A stretch of DNA of 64,000 nt from Sphingomonas cannabina (GCF_021391395.1 NZ_CP090059.1:2465001-2529000); one strand, 5' to 3'. Shown: positions 17,103 through 26,171, counted from the first letter of the stretch. The notes: generated from the letters alone by a model not told the origin. Translations and numbers: made by a program.

Positions 17103-17848
17103 TGGCTTGGCTCGGCAACCTCCCAATCGAAGGCTTCGGGTTCCCGCGCATCAGCCCGTATGACCTTTCCATCAGACCCGACCCTGCGACCGCTCCGGTT
17201 GAGCCGTTCGTGTTCGGCGCCGGGGGCGCCCGTCGATCGCCCGATGAGATTGCAGCTGAACGCCAGCTCGCAGCTCGGCAGATGGCGGCCGGGGCTGACT
17301 ATTCGCCGATCGCGTCGCCTTGGCAGGGGCTTGCTCGCGTCGCTCAGGGCATCACAGGCGCACTAGAGGCGCGGAAGCTTGATCGTGAGCAGGAAGCAAA
17401 CGCTGCCGCTGCGAATGAAGTGGCGAGCGCCCTCCTGAGCGGAGGCGCGAGCAATGATGTGGTGTCGCGCGCGCTGCTTGATCCGTCCCTCCCCGAGGAG
17501 GTTCGCCAGTTCGCCCAGATGCAATACAAGCAGATGCATCCGACGCCGCAGCAGCCGACCGAGTTCGAGCGCGCGTTGGTCGCGTCTGGCGTCCAGCCGG
17601 GTACGCCCGAGTGGCAGCAGAGTTTCCAGCGTTACGTTGAGAACAAGACCGACCCTGAGACTGTCGTGACGCTTCCTGGCGGCGGCATTTTCATCGGGCC
17701 GAGATCTGAGCTTTCAGCAGCACTATCGGGAGGAGGTGATCCAGCATCTTCGGCTCCGGGGGGAGTGGCGCCCCCTAAGACGCTTCCCCCGGATTTCGAC
17801 TTCGACAAGGGAGGTCCGACGCCGAGCGCGTCGGGCGGCTTTCGCTAA
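17102..17848 (+). CDS. ejection/internal virion-like protein (248 aa)
   Basis: The start is ATG 17102 in TGATG with the preceding stop; a start nine bases earlier is less likely. Residues 40-145 are a long Ala/Glu/Arg-rich helical region ([39 protein letters not shown]). Residues 145-248 are Pro/Gly-rich and disordered-looking. This pattern resembles the second internal protein of podophage ejection modules. The next gene begins four bases after the stop. I do not recognise a named family. Confidence 0.6.
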   Translation: MAWLGNLPIEGFGFPRISPYDLSIRPDPATAPVEPFVFGAGGARRSPDEIAAERQLAARQMAAGADYSPIASPWQGLARVAQGITGALEARKLDREQEANAAAANEVASALLSGGASNDVVSRALLDPSLPEEVRQFAQMQYKQMHPTPQQPTEFERALVASGVQPGTPEWQQSFQRYVENKTDPETVVTLPGGGIFIGPRSELSAALSGGGDPASSAPGGVAPPKTLPPDFDFDKGGPTPSASGGFR

Positions 17849-17852
17849 GCCC

Positions 17853-18392
17853 ATGGTCCCTGGCAACATCGACATTCATGATCGCCACGTCGTCCACAAC
17901 CGCGATGGCTCGATTTCGACCGTCCGCACCATTTCGATCGGTACGGATCAGGGAGAGGTGCTGATCCCGACCGTGGTAGGCGGACGCGTCGTTTCTGATG
18001 AGGAGGCAGTCAGGGAATATGAGCGCACCGGCAAGCACTTAGGCATTTTTCAAACCCCAGAGCAGGCTACGGCATATGCGCAATCCTTGCACCGTCAGCA
18101 GGAGCGCGAATATGTGCGTCCGAACGACTTCGCAGATCCGATGCGCGCGCCTGGCCGCATGACGAGCGGGCGCCGTACACCCGAGGGGAATCGCCTAGTC
18201 GGCGGCGCGCCTCACTCGCACCACCTCACCGGCGATGCCGCTGATTATGTCGGCGCCTCGCTTGCTGACCTTCGCAGCTATTTCGGCCCGCAGGCTCGAT
18301 TGCTTGACGAGGGCGATCATATCCATGTGACACTGCCGGGATATGGGAAGGTGCCCTATTTCGGTCGTCGTGGCACCACGGGGCTGCGGTGA
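17853..18392 (+). CDS. virion-associated protein with M15-like peptidase signature
   Basis: The 179-residue protein has two parts. Residues 5-85 ([57 protein letters not shown]) match a small domain common in podophage internal virion proteins. Residues 120-160 show the zinc-peptidase pattern SxHxxGxAxD (Ser122, His124, Gly127, Ala129, Asp131) and a later HIH (156-158), as in M15/D-Ala-D-Ala peptidases; the likely zinc ligands are His124, Asp131 and His158. It may trim peptidoglycan cross-links during DNA entry. It is coupled by TGATG to the large ejection protein. Confidence 0.65.
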   Translation: MVPGNIDIHDRHVVHNRDGSISTVRTISIGTDQGEVLIPTVVGGRVVSDEEAVREYERTGKHLGIFQTPEQATAYAQSLHRQQEREYVRPNDFADPMRAPGRMTSGRRTPEGNRLVGGAPHSHHLTGDAADYVGASLADLRSYFGPQARLLDEGDHIHVTLPGYGKVPYFGRRGTTGLR

Positions 18393-20818
18393 TGGAAGAG
18401 CGCGTCTATCAGGGCCAGATTTACCGCCGCGCCGCTCCTGGGCAGGAATGGCAACTCGTAGGTCCTGCGCAGCAGACGCGCGGGCGCGTGATTGCGGACC
18501 CCTATCGGGCTGCCGAAGAGGCGCGAAAGAAACAGGCAGAGAGTCGGGCCAGCGAAGATCAGGCGATGCAACGCCAGCAGCTTGGTATCAGCCAGGAGAA
18601 CGCTGCGCGCTCGGCCGCGTCGGATGCGATCACCAATCCGCAGACGCTGCGCAAGGAATATGCGTCTCTCCCCGAGATCAAAGCCTATCGCGTATCCACG
18701 CAGCAGGCGGCGGCGGCTCTGGGCACCGGCGACAATCCACAGGGCGATATCGCGCTGACCTACGCGTATGCGAAGGTCATGGATCCGGATTCAGTTGTTC
18801 GTGACCAAGAAAACAACATGGTCACCAGCTCACAGCCATGGTTTCAGTCGGCAGTCGAGAACATCAAAAAGCAGTTCGGCATGGACGGCGCCGGCAACTT
18901 CACGCCGGAAACGCGTCGTCGCCTGCGGCACGAGATCATGCAGGTTCTTTCTTCCCGAAAGGCGCTCTATGAGGCGCGCCGCGCTGAGATGGCCAGCGTC
19001 GCTGAAGCGAACGGCATCGATCCAAAGCAGGTCATTGGCGGCGATGACACGCAGGTATTCGCTCCGAACTTCCGTCGCTATGCTGAGAAGGAGGGCGATC
19101 CCGATCGGCTCATCTCTGCGCTGATCGGGGGAGAGCCGATCACGCCTCCAGCCAATCCGCAAACGGAGCCTCTCCGCGCAGCCGGTGCCGGGGCGACCGA
19201 AGGGGCTATTCCGATCCCGCCCGAGATGCAGCGTGAGCATCAGCAGTATCTCGCGAGCAATTGGGGCAAGATCGATCCGCGAGATTATACGGCCTTTCGG
19301 ATCAACCTCGATCGTAAGTACGGCTTCAGCAGTGATCCCGAGGCTTATGCGGCTAGCGTTCCGAATTTGAACGATGCTGCGATCAAGGGAGCCGCGCCGG
19401 GCCAGATCGCTATCCCATCGGTGCGTCAGGAACTTTCCGGCTTCGATCAGTTCCGCAACAATCTCCTCTCGGACCAGTATGGCATCGGGGCTGGGGTGGC
19501 GGCGGGGCTCAATGCCGGTGGCTTCGGAATTCCCTCGTATATCGCGCGCGGTCAGATGGACGCGTTGCGGGACGAATATCCCGTGCAGACGTTCCTTGGC
19601 GACATCGCTGGAGGCGTTGGCGGCACAGCGGTTACCGGTGGCCTGCTGAAGGCCGGGGCTGGCGCCCTTGGGGCAGGAAGCGAAGTGGCGAGCATTCTCG
19701 CAAACCCGCTGGCGGGGGATATCGGCTATGGCACGATCTACGGCGCCACTCAGGCCGATGATCCTGTCTATGGGGCGCTTGGGGGGGCTTTAGGGGCGTT
19801 CGCCGGCAATCGCATCGGCCGCGCGATCGGTGGGGCATTCCCGAAGGCTACCGGGTTCGGGGGTCGCATTCGTGCGCTTGATGAATCGGTACCGACATCT
19901 GAACAGGTGAAGCAGGCAGCATCTGACCTGTATAGCCAAGCCGAGGCACGCGGGCTGACGGCCACAGGCGATGAGACGCTTGCGCTTGCGGACACGACGA
20001 GCGGCATCTTGGCGCGTGAGGGGCGAATGTCCCCGACTGGCCGGCTGACGGAAGTTCAGCCAAAGGTGAAGGAGGCTCAGCAGCTTATTCAGGATTATGC
20101 CGGGTCGGAGATGACGCCGAAGCAAATCCAGACGGTGCGCGGGGTGATCGCTGATGGGCTCTCCAGCCAGGATGCGAGCGAAAAGCGTATTGCTCGTCTA
20201 CTGCTAGACAACTTTGATCAGTGGACCGACGCGACCAATCCGGACCTTGCGTCGGGTCTTGCCGAGGCGCGTGGCATGGCGAGCCGGTATCTGCAAGGCG
20301 ACAAGATCGCGCAGGCTCGCGAGTTGGCGGACGTTCGGGCTGGCCAGTTCAGCAATAGCGGCCAGGGGAACGCTCTGCGCACCGATTTTCGCCAGCTCGA
20401 TCGCAGCATCGCCAAGGGGCAGGAGATTTTTTCCCCCGAGGTGTCCGCACAGATTGCAGACGTGGCACGAGGAAATCCAGTTAGCAATTCGCTACGTTGG
20501 GTGGGGCGCTTCGCGCCCACCGGCCCGGTGGCGGCACTTCCGACCCTGCTGGCAGCTGGCGCTGGCGGGTCAGCCGTTGGCCCGCTTGGGGCTGTCGGAG
20601 GTCTTGGGCTGGGTGGCTTGGCGTATGGAGCCCGGCAGCTCGGGCAGGGCCTCACGGAGCGGTCGGCGCAGGTTGCCGAGAATATGGCCTATGGCGGCCC
20701 TCAATACGCTGCTGATCTAGCCGGGCTCCTCGAGAATTCAGCGATTCGCGGCGGCCACATCGGTGCTGCGGCGAATAGCGAGGTCGCGCGAGCCCTGCTT
20801 GAATATGGTGGCTACTAG
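18392..20818 (+). CDS. large internal virion/DNA ejection protein (808 aa)
   Basis: The gene starts at ATG 18392 overlapping the previous TGA (a GTG three bases earlier is possible). Residues 100-160 contain GDIALTYAYAKVMDPDSVVR, a segment typical of phage ejection and tape-like proteins. The middle (residues 360-500) has several Gly/Ala-rich hydrophobic segments (GIGAGVAAGLNAGGFG; LKAGAGALGAG; GALGGALGAFAGNRIG), as does residues 700-765. The rest is helical. Length and place fit the last and largest ejection protein of podophages, which helps form a trans-envelope channel. Its TAG stop shares bases with the stop of the minus-strand gene beyond. Confidence 0.7.
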   Translation: MEERVYQGQIYRRAAPGQEWQLVGPAQQTRGRVIADPYRAAEEARKKQAESRASEDQAMQRQQLGISQENAARSAASDAITNPQTLRKEYASLPEIKAYRVSTQQAAAALGTGDNPQGDIALTYAYAKVMDPDSVVRDQENNMVTSSQPWFQSAVENIKKQFGMDGAGNFTPETRRRLRHEIMQVLSSRKALYEARRAEMASVAEANGIDPKQVIGGDDTQVFAPNFRRYAEKEGDPDRLISALIGGEPITPPANPQTEPLRAAGAGATEGAIPIPPEMQREHQQYLASNWGKIDPRDYTAFRINLDRKYGFSSDPEAYAASVPNLNDAAIKGAAPGQIAIPSVRQELSGFDQFRNNLLSDQYGIGAGVAAGLNAGGFGIPSYIARGQMDALRDEYPVQTFLGDIAGGVGGTAVTGGLLKAGAGALGAGSEVASILANPLAGDIGYGTIYGATQADDPVYGALGGALGAFAGNRIGRAIGGAFPKATGFGGRIRALDESVPTSEQVKQAASDLYSQAEARGLTATGDETLALADTTSGILAREGRMSPTGRLTEVQPKVKEAQQLIQDYAGSEMTPKQIQTVRGVIADGLSSQDASEKRIARLLLDNFDQWTDATNPDLASGLAEARGMASRYLQGDKIAQARELADVRAGQFSNSGQGNALRTDFRQLDRSIAKGQEIFSPEVSAQIADVARGNPVSNSLRWVGRFAPTGPVAALPTLLAAGAGGSAVGPLGAVGGLGLGGLAYGARQLGQGLTERSAQVAENMAYGGPQYAADLAGLLENSAIRGGHIGAAANSEVARALLEYGGY

Positions 20819-21099
20819 ACGAACTTGTAGACGAACTGGTCGATCACAATCGCGATCAGCATGGCGGCGATCCACACCGCCCAAATTGCAACGATGATAT
20901 TGAAAGCTCGCTGGATTTTCTGCACGCGACCCCATGGCACATAGACGCCATTGCGCATCTTCATCGTAACCGGCTTTCCGGCTTCAGCGTGCTTGTATCG
21001 CTCCCACCAGCTGTAAAGCACGCCTTTGATTGCCACCGCGATGAAGATTGTCAGGAACGCGCGAGTAGCTGGATCAAGTCCGCGGATGAAGTCGGCCAT
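20815..21099 (-). CDS. small two-helix membrane protein, candidate lysogeny gene
   Basis: On the minus strand, ATG (21097-21099) opens a 94-residue protein with two strong membrane segments (residues about 13-31 and 66-88) separated by a basic loop (WWERYKHAEAGKPVTMKMRN). A much longer in-frame ORF exists upstream but runs antisense through the tail-fibre gene, so I choose this start. It is opposite to all neighbouring late genes. Small membrane proteins placed this way in prophages often act in superinfection exclusion or other lysogenic conversion. That role is inferred from placement and topology; no family is recognised. No strong ribosome site is seen. Confidence 0.65.
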   Translation of the reverse strand: MADFIRGLDPATRAFLTIFIAVAIKGVLYSWWERYKHAEAGKPVTMKMRNGVYVPWGRVQKIQRAFNIIVAIWAVWIAAMLIAIVIDQFVYKFV

Positions 21100-21186
21100 C
21101 TCGCGCACATAGCACACCGTATCCTTGCCCGCTATTCCTACTTCTGATATTGTGGCCACATTCGAGCGCGGCTGAACCACTTCACG

Positions 21187-21208
21187 CGCATCTGTAGCAC
21201 CAGATGCG
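21187..21208 (+). promoter_or_regulatory. inverted repeat between divergent minus-strand gene and tail-collar gene
   Basis: CGCATCTG (21187-21194) and CAGATGCG (21201-21208) form a perfect 8-bp inverted repeat with a 6-bp spacer. It lies in the divergent gap (21100-21220) between the membrane-protein gene and the tail-collar gene, directly before the latter's GGAG ribosome site. It could be an operator for the minus-strand gene or an RNA hairpin affecting the TTG start. Confidence 0.45.
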
Positions 21209-21220
21209 GAGTTCAGCGAG

Positions 21221-22033
21221 TTGCCTCGAAATAGCGCTGGGACATATTCCCTACCATCGGGAACCTTGGTTGAAACCGGGGATACCGTCCTCGTTTCCCA
21301 GCACAATCCCGCAATGAACGACATCGCTTCCGCCCTCACGGGCTCGTTGGCTCGCGATGGCTCTGGCGGGATGCAAGCCGCGTTGCCGATGGGCGGCAAC
21401 AAGATCACGAACATGGCGCCGGGCACCGATCCCAGCGACGCTGCGACGGTTGGGCAAATTTCCGGCGCGACCTTCCCCGTTGGATCGGTGATCGACTTTG
21501 CGGGCGACACTCCGCCGCCGGGGTGGTTGCTTTGTGGGGGGCAATCGCTCAGCCGCACCGACTTCGCGGCGCTTTTTGCGGTGATCGGCACCACCTACGG
21601 CACCGTCAGCCCGACCACCTTCCTTCTCCCGGATTGCCGTGGTCGCGTTGCCGCTGGCCGAGATTTCAACAACGGCGCGAGCACTGCCGACCGTCTGACC
21701 GGTGCCACCTTGTCCCCGAATGGGACCACGCTGGGGGCGGCTGGCGGCGCGCAGAGCATCACGCTTACCGAAGCGCAGATGCCATCGCATACGCATACAC
21801 TAAATGGAACGACTGATTCGGCCGGGCAACACTCGCATGTCTACACTGGAGTCATGGCCGAATCTCAAGGCGGCCTTGGCTCTCTCGGTCAGTACGTGCC
21901 CAGTTCGGAAACCACGGGCCTAGCCGGCGCTCACACGCACACCGTTTCAGGAACAGCCGCCAGTACGGGCGGCGGCCAAGCCCATCCGAACGTGCAGCCA
22001 ACAATCCTCTTCAACAAGATCATCAAGGCCTAG
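21221..22033 (+). CDS. tail collar-domain fibre protein
   Basis: The 270-residue protein starts at TTG 21221 with GGAG upstream. Residues 1-80 resemble the N-terminal fibre anchor (VSQHNPAMNDIASALTGSLA; GGNKITNMAPGTDPSDAATV). Residues 88-140 form a phage tail collar domain (FPVGSVIDFAGDTPPPGWLL, FLLPDCRGRVAAGRD). The C-terminus has several HTH motifs (SHTHTLNG, AHTHTVSG) that bind metal in known fibre tips, ending in HPNVQPTILFNKIIKA. It should adsorb to host surface structures, together with the tailspike encoded four bases downstream. Confidence 0.9.
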   Translation: MPRNSAGTYSLPSGTLVETGDTVLVSQHNPAMNDIASALTGSLARDGSGGMQAALPMGGNKITNMAPGTDPSDAATVGQISGATFPVGSVIDFAGDTPPPGWLLCGGQSLSRTDFAALFAVIGTTYGTVSPTTFLLPDCRGRVAAGRDFNNGASTADRLTGATLSPNGTTLGAAGGAQSITLTEAQMPSHTHTLNGTTDSAGQHSHVYTGVMAESQGGLGSLGQYVPSSETTGLAGAHTHTVSGTAASTGGGQAHPNVQPTILFNKIIKA

Positions 22034-22036
22034 CCG

Positions 22037-24229
22037 ATGGCAAACATCCTTCCTCGCGATCTCCCGCCCTCCGGAAGCGTTCCGAGCGGCGCCGCGCTGA
22101 TCGTCGACAACGGAGTGACTGTCGAGAAGGCCACGCCTTCGCAGCTGGTCGATAGCGGGCGCCCGAACGCGAATCAGACCGAAGCGGTGGCGGGAACCGA
22201 CAACACCAAGGGCATGACGCCGCTACGCACTCGACAGGCGATCATGGCGCTGTCGCCCCTGATCGCGGGCAATGTCGCAGAGACGTTGCAGGATCTGAAA
22301 GACTATCCGGTCAACAAGTTCATGGTCCTTTACGACCAGGCCAACTTCACCTGGACCCCCGGCGACTACACCGGCCAAGCCGATGACGTGAACATCATCG
22401 CGAGCGACAACGAACCGCTGAGCGAAGGGGCTTGGGTTCGGCAAAGTACAGAGACGATCAGCTACAAATTGGATGCCGATGACGCGGTAGTCAGGACGCC
22501 CCAGGCCAAGTTGGATGAGATCGTCTCGGTCGCGGATTTCCTGGGTGTTCTTTCCAGTAGGGGCGCCTTTCAAAAGGCTCTCGATACCGGAAGGCATGTC
22601 AGGCTGCCGGGAGGGGGCTTGTCGATCGACGGCCCGGTGACGACCACTGCTGCGGGGCAAGTCATCTCTGGCGATGGGGCGGAGTCCGTCCTGACGGTCA
22701 CCGGAACGAACGCCAACGCGAATGCGATCATCATCGCCCATGACGATTGCACCGTATCCGACGTTACGATCATCCCGAACACGACTGTCTCCAACCTCAG
22801 TGAGGGTTGGGGCATCACCGTCAGCAACGTCAACCGGGCGGTTATCCGTGGCGTTCGCGTGTCTGGAATGCGCCGTGGCGGCATTCGCCTAGTCAACGCA
22901 AACAACTGCTTAATCGAAGGGAATATCTTCACCGACAGCGTTGTTACGCAGAACCCGGCCGATCCGGAACCGCAGTCCGACATGGGCTATGATATTCTCC
23001 TAAATGGCACCAGTTCGTACAATATTATACGCGGTAACGAATGCGTTTCTGGCACAGGCGTTGGCATTGGGCTGCAAACGATCGTGGCGAGTTCGACGCA
23101 GTACGGAAACATTATCGAGGGGAATATCGTTAAAGGGCAGCCGTGCTACGGCATCATGCTCTACGGCACGTTTGCGCTTCCGGATAATGCCCCGATCCAT
23201 GGGACTGTGGTTGCCAACAACCGCATTGAGGACATTTCGGGCACCGTATTCGTCGCAGACCCGCCGAATAGCTATTTCTACGGAGCAGGAATCTATGCCG
23301 CCTCCTCGATCAATACTGTAATCACCGGAAACAATATCAAGGGCACAAACACAGATGAGACGCTTCCTTGGCTGAGCGGCACGCCCGCCGCCATTTCGGT
23401 GACCGGGTACGGGTCGAGCGTTGTTTCATCGAATGTCATCGAGGACTGCTACGACGGGATTTGGGTCACTCAGACCAACGAGCCCACTGCCGTAGCGTCG
23501 CGCTGCATCGTCACCAACAACCGCATCAACGGCTGTCGCCGAAGCGGCATGCGGATTCTCGGGGCTGTCTCCGTCCGCGTGGCCGGCAATTCGTTCGTCG
23601 GCACGGGCGTCAATATTGGCATCTACATCAATGCCTCGGGCGTGGCGACCGACCGTATCGACCTCGAGTCGAATTTCATCTCCGGCTTCAACAACGGCAT
23701 CGAGACCACCGGCGCGATCGCTTTTCTTCGCCTCGCCAAAAACACGCTTCGCAACAACGTGGACTACGGCGTCTATTCGACTGCTACCATCATCGACTTT
23801 ACGCACAATTATGTCGCCATGAACAACGGAGCGACGGCGGCGATCAGATACACGGTCGATGCCACTTCCGGCATCTGTTCCGAGAACATCATGACCGGCA
23901 ACACGACCGGCCTTATCGCCAATTCGACTGCGGTGGTGCAATCGAACAACACCTTTAACGGCGTCCTCAATTACACCGGTTCGGTGACGTGGGACCCTGG
24001 CTCTCTCGCTGATGGCGCGGGGGAGACTTCTGCGGCCATCACAGTCACTGGTGCCGCGATTGGCGACTTTGTTATGGCCGCCGCTCCCTACGATCTACAG
24101 GGCATCACTTGCTCTGCCTATGTCTCGGCGGCAAACACTGTCCGAATCCGCCTCCAGAATGAAACGGGCGCCGTGGTGGACCTTGCAAGCGGCTTATGGC
24201 GCGTCCGCGTCATGAAGGCTGTGGTATGA
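22037..24229 (+). CDS. tailspike with right-handed beta-helix
   Basis: The 730-residue protein has an N-terminal anchor of about 150 residues (including LYDQANFTWTPGDYTG and a linker), then about 400 residues of repeating short strands with N/G turns (NNCLIEGNIFTDSV, NIIRGNECVSGTGVGI, NIIEGNIVKGQPCYGI, NTVITGNNIKGTNTDE), the mark of a pectate-lyase-type beta-helix. The C-terminal domain (650-730) is a beta cap. Such spikes bind and often cleave capsule or O-antigen polysaccharide. No catalytic triad can be named by eye. The last 112 bases overlap a minus-strand gene. Confidence 0.85.
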   Translation: MANILPRDLPPSGSVPSGAALIVDNGVTVEKATPSQLVDSGRPNANQTEAVAGTDNTKGMTPLRTRQAIMALSPLIAGNVAETLQDLKDYPVNKFMVLYDQANFTWTPGDYTGQADDVNIIASDNEPLSEGAWVRQSTETISYKLDADDAVVRTPQAKLDEIVSVADFLGVLSSRGAFQKALDTGRHVRLPGGGLSIDGPVTTTAAGQVISGDGAESVLTVTGTNANANAIIIAHDDCTVSDVTIIPNTTVSNLSEGWGITVSNVNRAVIRGVRVSGMRRGGIRLVNANNCLIEGNIFTDSVVTQNPADPEPQSDMGYDILLNGTSSYNIIRGNECVSGTGVGIGLQTIVASSTQYGNIIEGNIVKGQPCYGIMLYGTFALPDNAPIHGTVVANNRIEDISGTVFVADPPNSYFYGAGIYAASSINTVITGNNIKGTNTDETLPWLSGTPAAISVTGYGSSVVSSNVIEDCYDGIWVTQTNEPTAVASRCIVTNNRINGCRRSGMRILGAVSVRVAGNSFVGTGVNIGIYINASGVATDRIDLESNFISGFNNGIETTGAIAFLRLAKNTLRNNVDYGVYSTATIIDFTHNYVAMNNGATAAIRYTVDATSGICSENIMTGNTTGLIANSTAVVQSNNTFNGVLNYTGSVTWDPGSLADGAGETSAAITVTGAAIGDFVMAAAPYDLQGITCSAYVSAANTVRIRLQNETGAVVDLASGLWRVRVMKAVV

Positions 24230-24537
24230 GCGCGGCTCTTGCCGGGTTCCTCTACCTCGTTCGCGAAGGGGAGCAAATGAAGCCCCGCGCGGATGCTGCC
24301 GAGCGCGCGGTGATAGTCCCAAGCCTCTTCCAAGTCTCGCGCTTCAGCCCGCATCTGTTCGAGAATGCCCTCGGCGGCAACGCCTGGGTGGGTCACCAAC
24401 ACATTGTGGGCAACATCGTATCGGCGAGCGGTGCGCTCAAGCGTTTGGCGCTCGCTACTGTGCGAGGTCTTTGCGCGTTCCCCGAAATGCTCAGAAAGCC
24501 CCTTAAGGAAACGGGCTTCTCTCGACAATTCCGACAT
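24118..24537 (-). CDS. hypothetical protein antisense to the tailspike 3' end (139 aa)
   Basis: On the minus strand, GGAGGTGACTC sits directly before ATG 24537, a near-perfect Shine-Dalgarno, which favours this gene over the plus-strand ORF starting at 24226. The product is a charged, helical 139-residue protein (MSELSREARFLKGLSEHFGE, ARDLEEAWDYHRALGSIRAG) with a basic, less orderly C-terminus where it runs antisense into the tailspike gene. It has no signal or membrane segment. The opposite orientation and strong ribosome site make it a candidate gene expressed in the lysogen. Function unknown. Confidence 0.65.
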   Translation of the reverse strand: MSELSREARFLKGLSEHFGERAKTSHSSERQTLERTARRYDVAHNVLVTHPGVAAEGILEQMRAEARDLEEAWDYHRALGSIRAGLHLLPFANEVEEPGKSRAHTTAFMTRTRHKPLARSTTAPVSFWRRIRTVFAAET

Positions 24538-24632
24538 GAGTCACCTCCATTCAATAGCGTACATCGACACGGAATCCGCTGCAACAACAACCACGCCATC
24601 GATCCCAGCGCATTGGTGGTCAAGGAAGCGCC

Positions 24633-24947
24633 ATGACGCAAGCCGCCGATCTCCAGAACATCAGCATCGCTGTCGGCGAAGTGAGGGGCCAATTGCGCGA
24701 AGTCGTCCACGGCGTGAACAACATGGCGCAGAAAGTCGACAACATGTCGGACAAGGTTTCGGCGCTGGTGAGCGTCCCCGGCAAGATGGCTGAGCTTGAG
24801 GCGCGGGTGACGGTGCTCGAGGCGGCAGAGAACCAACGCGTTGGCGCGATGGGCTTCGGCGGCTGGCTGCTCAAGGTGCTGCCGATTGGGGCGATCAGTG
24901 CCGCGATCGGGGCCATCAGCGCATTCCTGACCGGGAGGCATGGATGA
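24633..24947 (+). CDS. coiled-coil protein with C-terminal membrane helix, holin/lysis accessory
   Basis: AAGGAAG precedes ATG 24633. Residues 8-70 form a heptad-rich coiled coil (ISIAVGEVRGQLREVVHGVN, MSDKVSALVSVPGKMAELEA), and residues 74-99 are a single hydrophobic helix (WLLKVLPIGAISAAIGAISA) followed by a short basic tail. The arrangement resembles XhlA/hemolysin-type lysis accessory proteins. It overlaps the endolysin gene by four bases and so belongs to the lysis cassette. Confidence 0.65.
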   Translation: MTQAADLQNISIAVGEVRGQLREVVHGVNNMAQKVDNMSDKVSALVSVPGKMAELEARVTVLEAAENQRVGAMGFGGWLLKVLPIGAISAAIGAISAFLTGRHG

Positions 24948-25534
24948 TGACCAAGGACGAAGCTGTCCGCCTCCAGACGCGGCTTGGCGTCGCCGCTGAC
25001 GGCATCATCGGACGACAGACGCTTGCCGCCCTGTTCGCGAAAGCGGGGGCCGCACCAGAGCGTGCCGCCGAGCTGGCGCTGTCCGGCGCTGTCCATATGA
25101 CGGCTGCCGGCATCCTCGACACACCGCTTCGCCTCGCGCACTTCATGGCGCAGCTCGCCCACGAAAGCGGCAGCTTCCGCTACATGGAAGAGCTTGCCTC
25201 CGGGGCGACCTATGAAGGACGCGCCGACCTCGGCAACACGCAGCCCGGCGATGGTCCGCGCTACAAGGGGCGCGGGCCGATCCAGCTTACCGGACGCGGC
25301 AACTACCGACGCGTCGGGCAGAAGATCGGGGTCGACCTGGAGCGCCATCCCGAGCTTGCCGCCATCCCGTCGATCGGGCTGTGGGTGGCGTGCATTTTCT
25401 GGACCGACAACGGCCTGAACGAACCTGCCGACCGCGATGACGTGCTGGCGGTCACGCGCCGGATCAACGGCGGCACCAATGGGCTCGACAGCCGCAAGGC
25501 GGTGCTCGCCAAGATGAAAGGGCTACTGCTGTGA
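24944..25534 (+). CDS. GH19-family endolysin
   Basis: This 196-residue enzyme starts at tandem ATGs (24944, 24947). Residues 5-32 resemble a short peptidoglycan-binding repeat (LQTRLGVAADGIIGRQTLAA). Residues 48-190 are a glycoside hydrolase 19 (chitinase-like) domain with the catalytic acid in AHESGSF (Glu74), a second acidic pair at MEE (82-83), and the conserved YKGRGPIQLTGRGNY segment. It cleaves the glycan strands of peptidoglycan at the end of the lytic cycle. No signal peptide is seen, so it needs the holin encoded next to it. Confidence 0.9.
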   Translation: MMTKDEAVRLQTRLGVAADGIIGRQTLAALFAKAGAAPERAAELALSGAVHMTAAGILDTPLRLAHFMAQLAHESGSFRYMEELASGATYEGRADLGNTQPGDGPRYKGRGPIQLTGRGNYRRVGQKIGVDLERHPELAAIPSIGLWVACIFWTDNGLNEPADRDDVLAVTRRINGGTNGLDSRKAVLAKMKGLLL

Positions 25535-25788
25535 CCGAGGAACGCGTCTGGTTCCGCTACCTGATCGGCGTGGTCGTCATCGTGGGCGGCCTTGCGGCTC
25601 TAGGAGGACTCTACTTCATCGAAGTTCCGGCGGGGAACCGCGAGCCGCTCCTTATCGCCATCGGTATTGTGATCGGCTGGGGCTCCAGTGTCGTCGGGCA
25701 CGAGTTCGGGTCATCTGTCGCAGGGCGAAAAGCCGCTGAGGTCGGTCTCCAGAAGGCGGAGAGCGCTGTCACGGAGGCAAAGCCATGA
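25531..25788 (+). CDS. holin-like membrane protein
   Basis: An 85-residue protein with two membrane segments (residues about 9-30 and 39-60), a short acidic-basic N-terminus (MTEERVWFRY) and a charged helical tail. It overlaps the endolysin stop and the Rz start by four bases each. Size, topology and position between endolysin and spanins fit a class II holin that forms the inner-membrane lesion. Holins are too diverse for a family name here. Confidence 0.7.
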   Translation: MTEERVWFRYLIGVVVIVGGLAALGGLYFIEVPAGNREPLLIAIGIVIGWGSSVVGHEFGSSVAGRKAAEVGLQKAESAVTEAKP

Positions 25789-26171
25789 TCCCCTTCGAAT
25801 CCGCCCTGAACGCAGCCTGGGCGTGGCTAGGCGGTAACTTCAAGCTGCTGCTGATCGTCGCCGGGCTTGTGCTCGCGTCGTTCTTCCTCGGGCAGTGCGA
25901 TGGCAGATCCACGCAGCGCGCGAAAGACATGGATGCGCTCAACCGCGCCGCTATCGCCGCCCAGCGCATCGTCAACAAAGCGAACGAATGGGCCACCGCC
26001 CAAATGCTGAAGGATCAGCAGCGGATCGCCGATCAGGACAAGGAGCGTCTCGATGCCATCACATCCGCGCCGAAATCGGGCACTGGCGCTGCTACTCGCG
26101 CTCTCGGCTGCGTCAGGCTGCGGCAAAACGGTCTCGATCGAGAGGCCGATGCCGCAGGCTGCGCTCGTTGA
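25785..26171 (+). CDS. i-spanin (Rz-like)
   Basis: A 128-residue protein with one N-terminal membrane helix (residues 18-37) and a long periplasmic coiled coil (about 42-95), the plan of inner-membrane spanin subunits. In lysis it joins an outer-membrane lipoprotein to fuse the two membranes. The partner gene starts inside it in another frame (26053). The last 30 residues encode little order (CVRLRQNGLDREADAAGCAR), probably because the DNA is shared with the Rz1 frame. Confidence 0.8.
   Translation: MIPFESALNAAWAWLGGNFKLLLIVAGLVLASFFLGQCDGRSTQRAKDMDALNRAAIAAQRIVNKANEWATAQMLKDQQRIADQDKERLDAITSAPKSGTGAATRALGCVRLRQNGLDREADAAGCAR

Noticed and set aside
24226..24636. Plus-strand ORF after the tailspike (ATGA overlap)
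   Set aside because: Its translation is low in order and rich in His/Arg/Ser, while the minus-strand gene here has a near-perfect ribosome site and natural composition.
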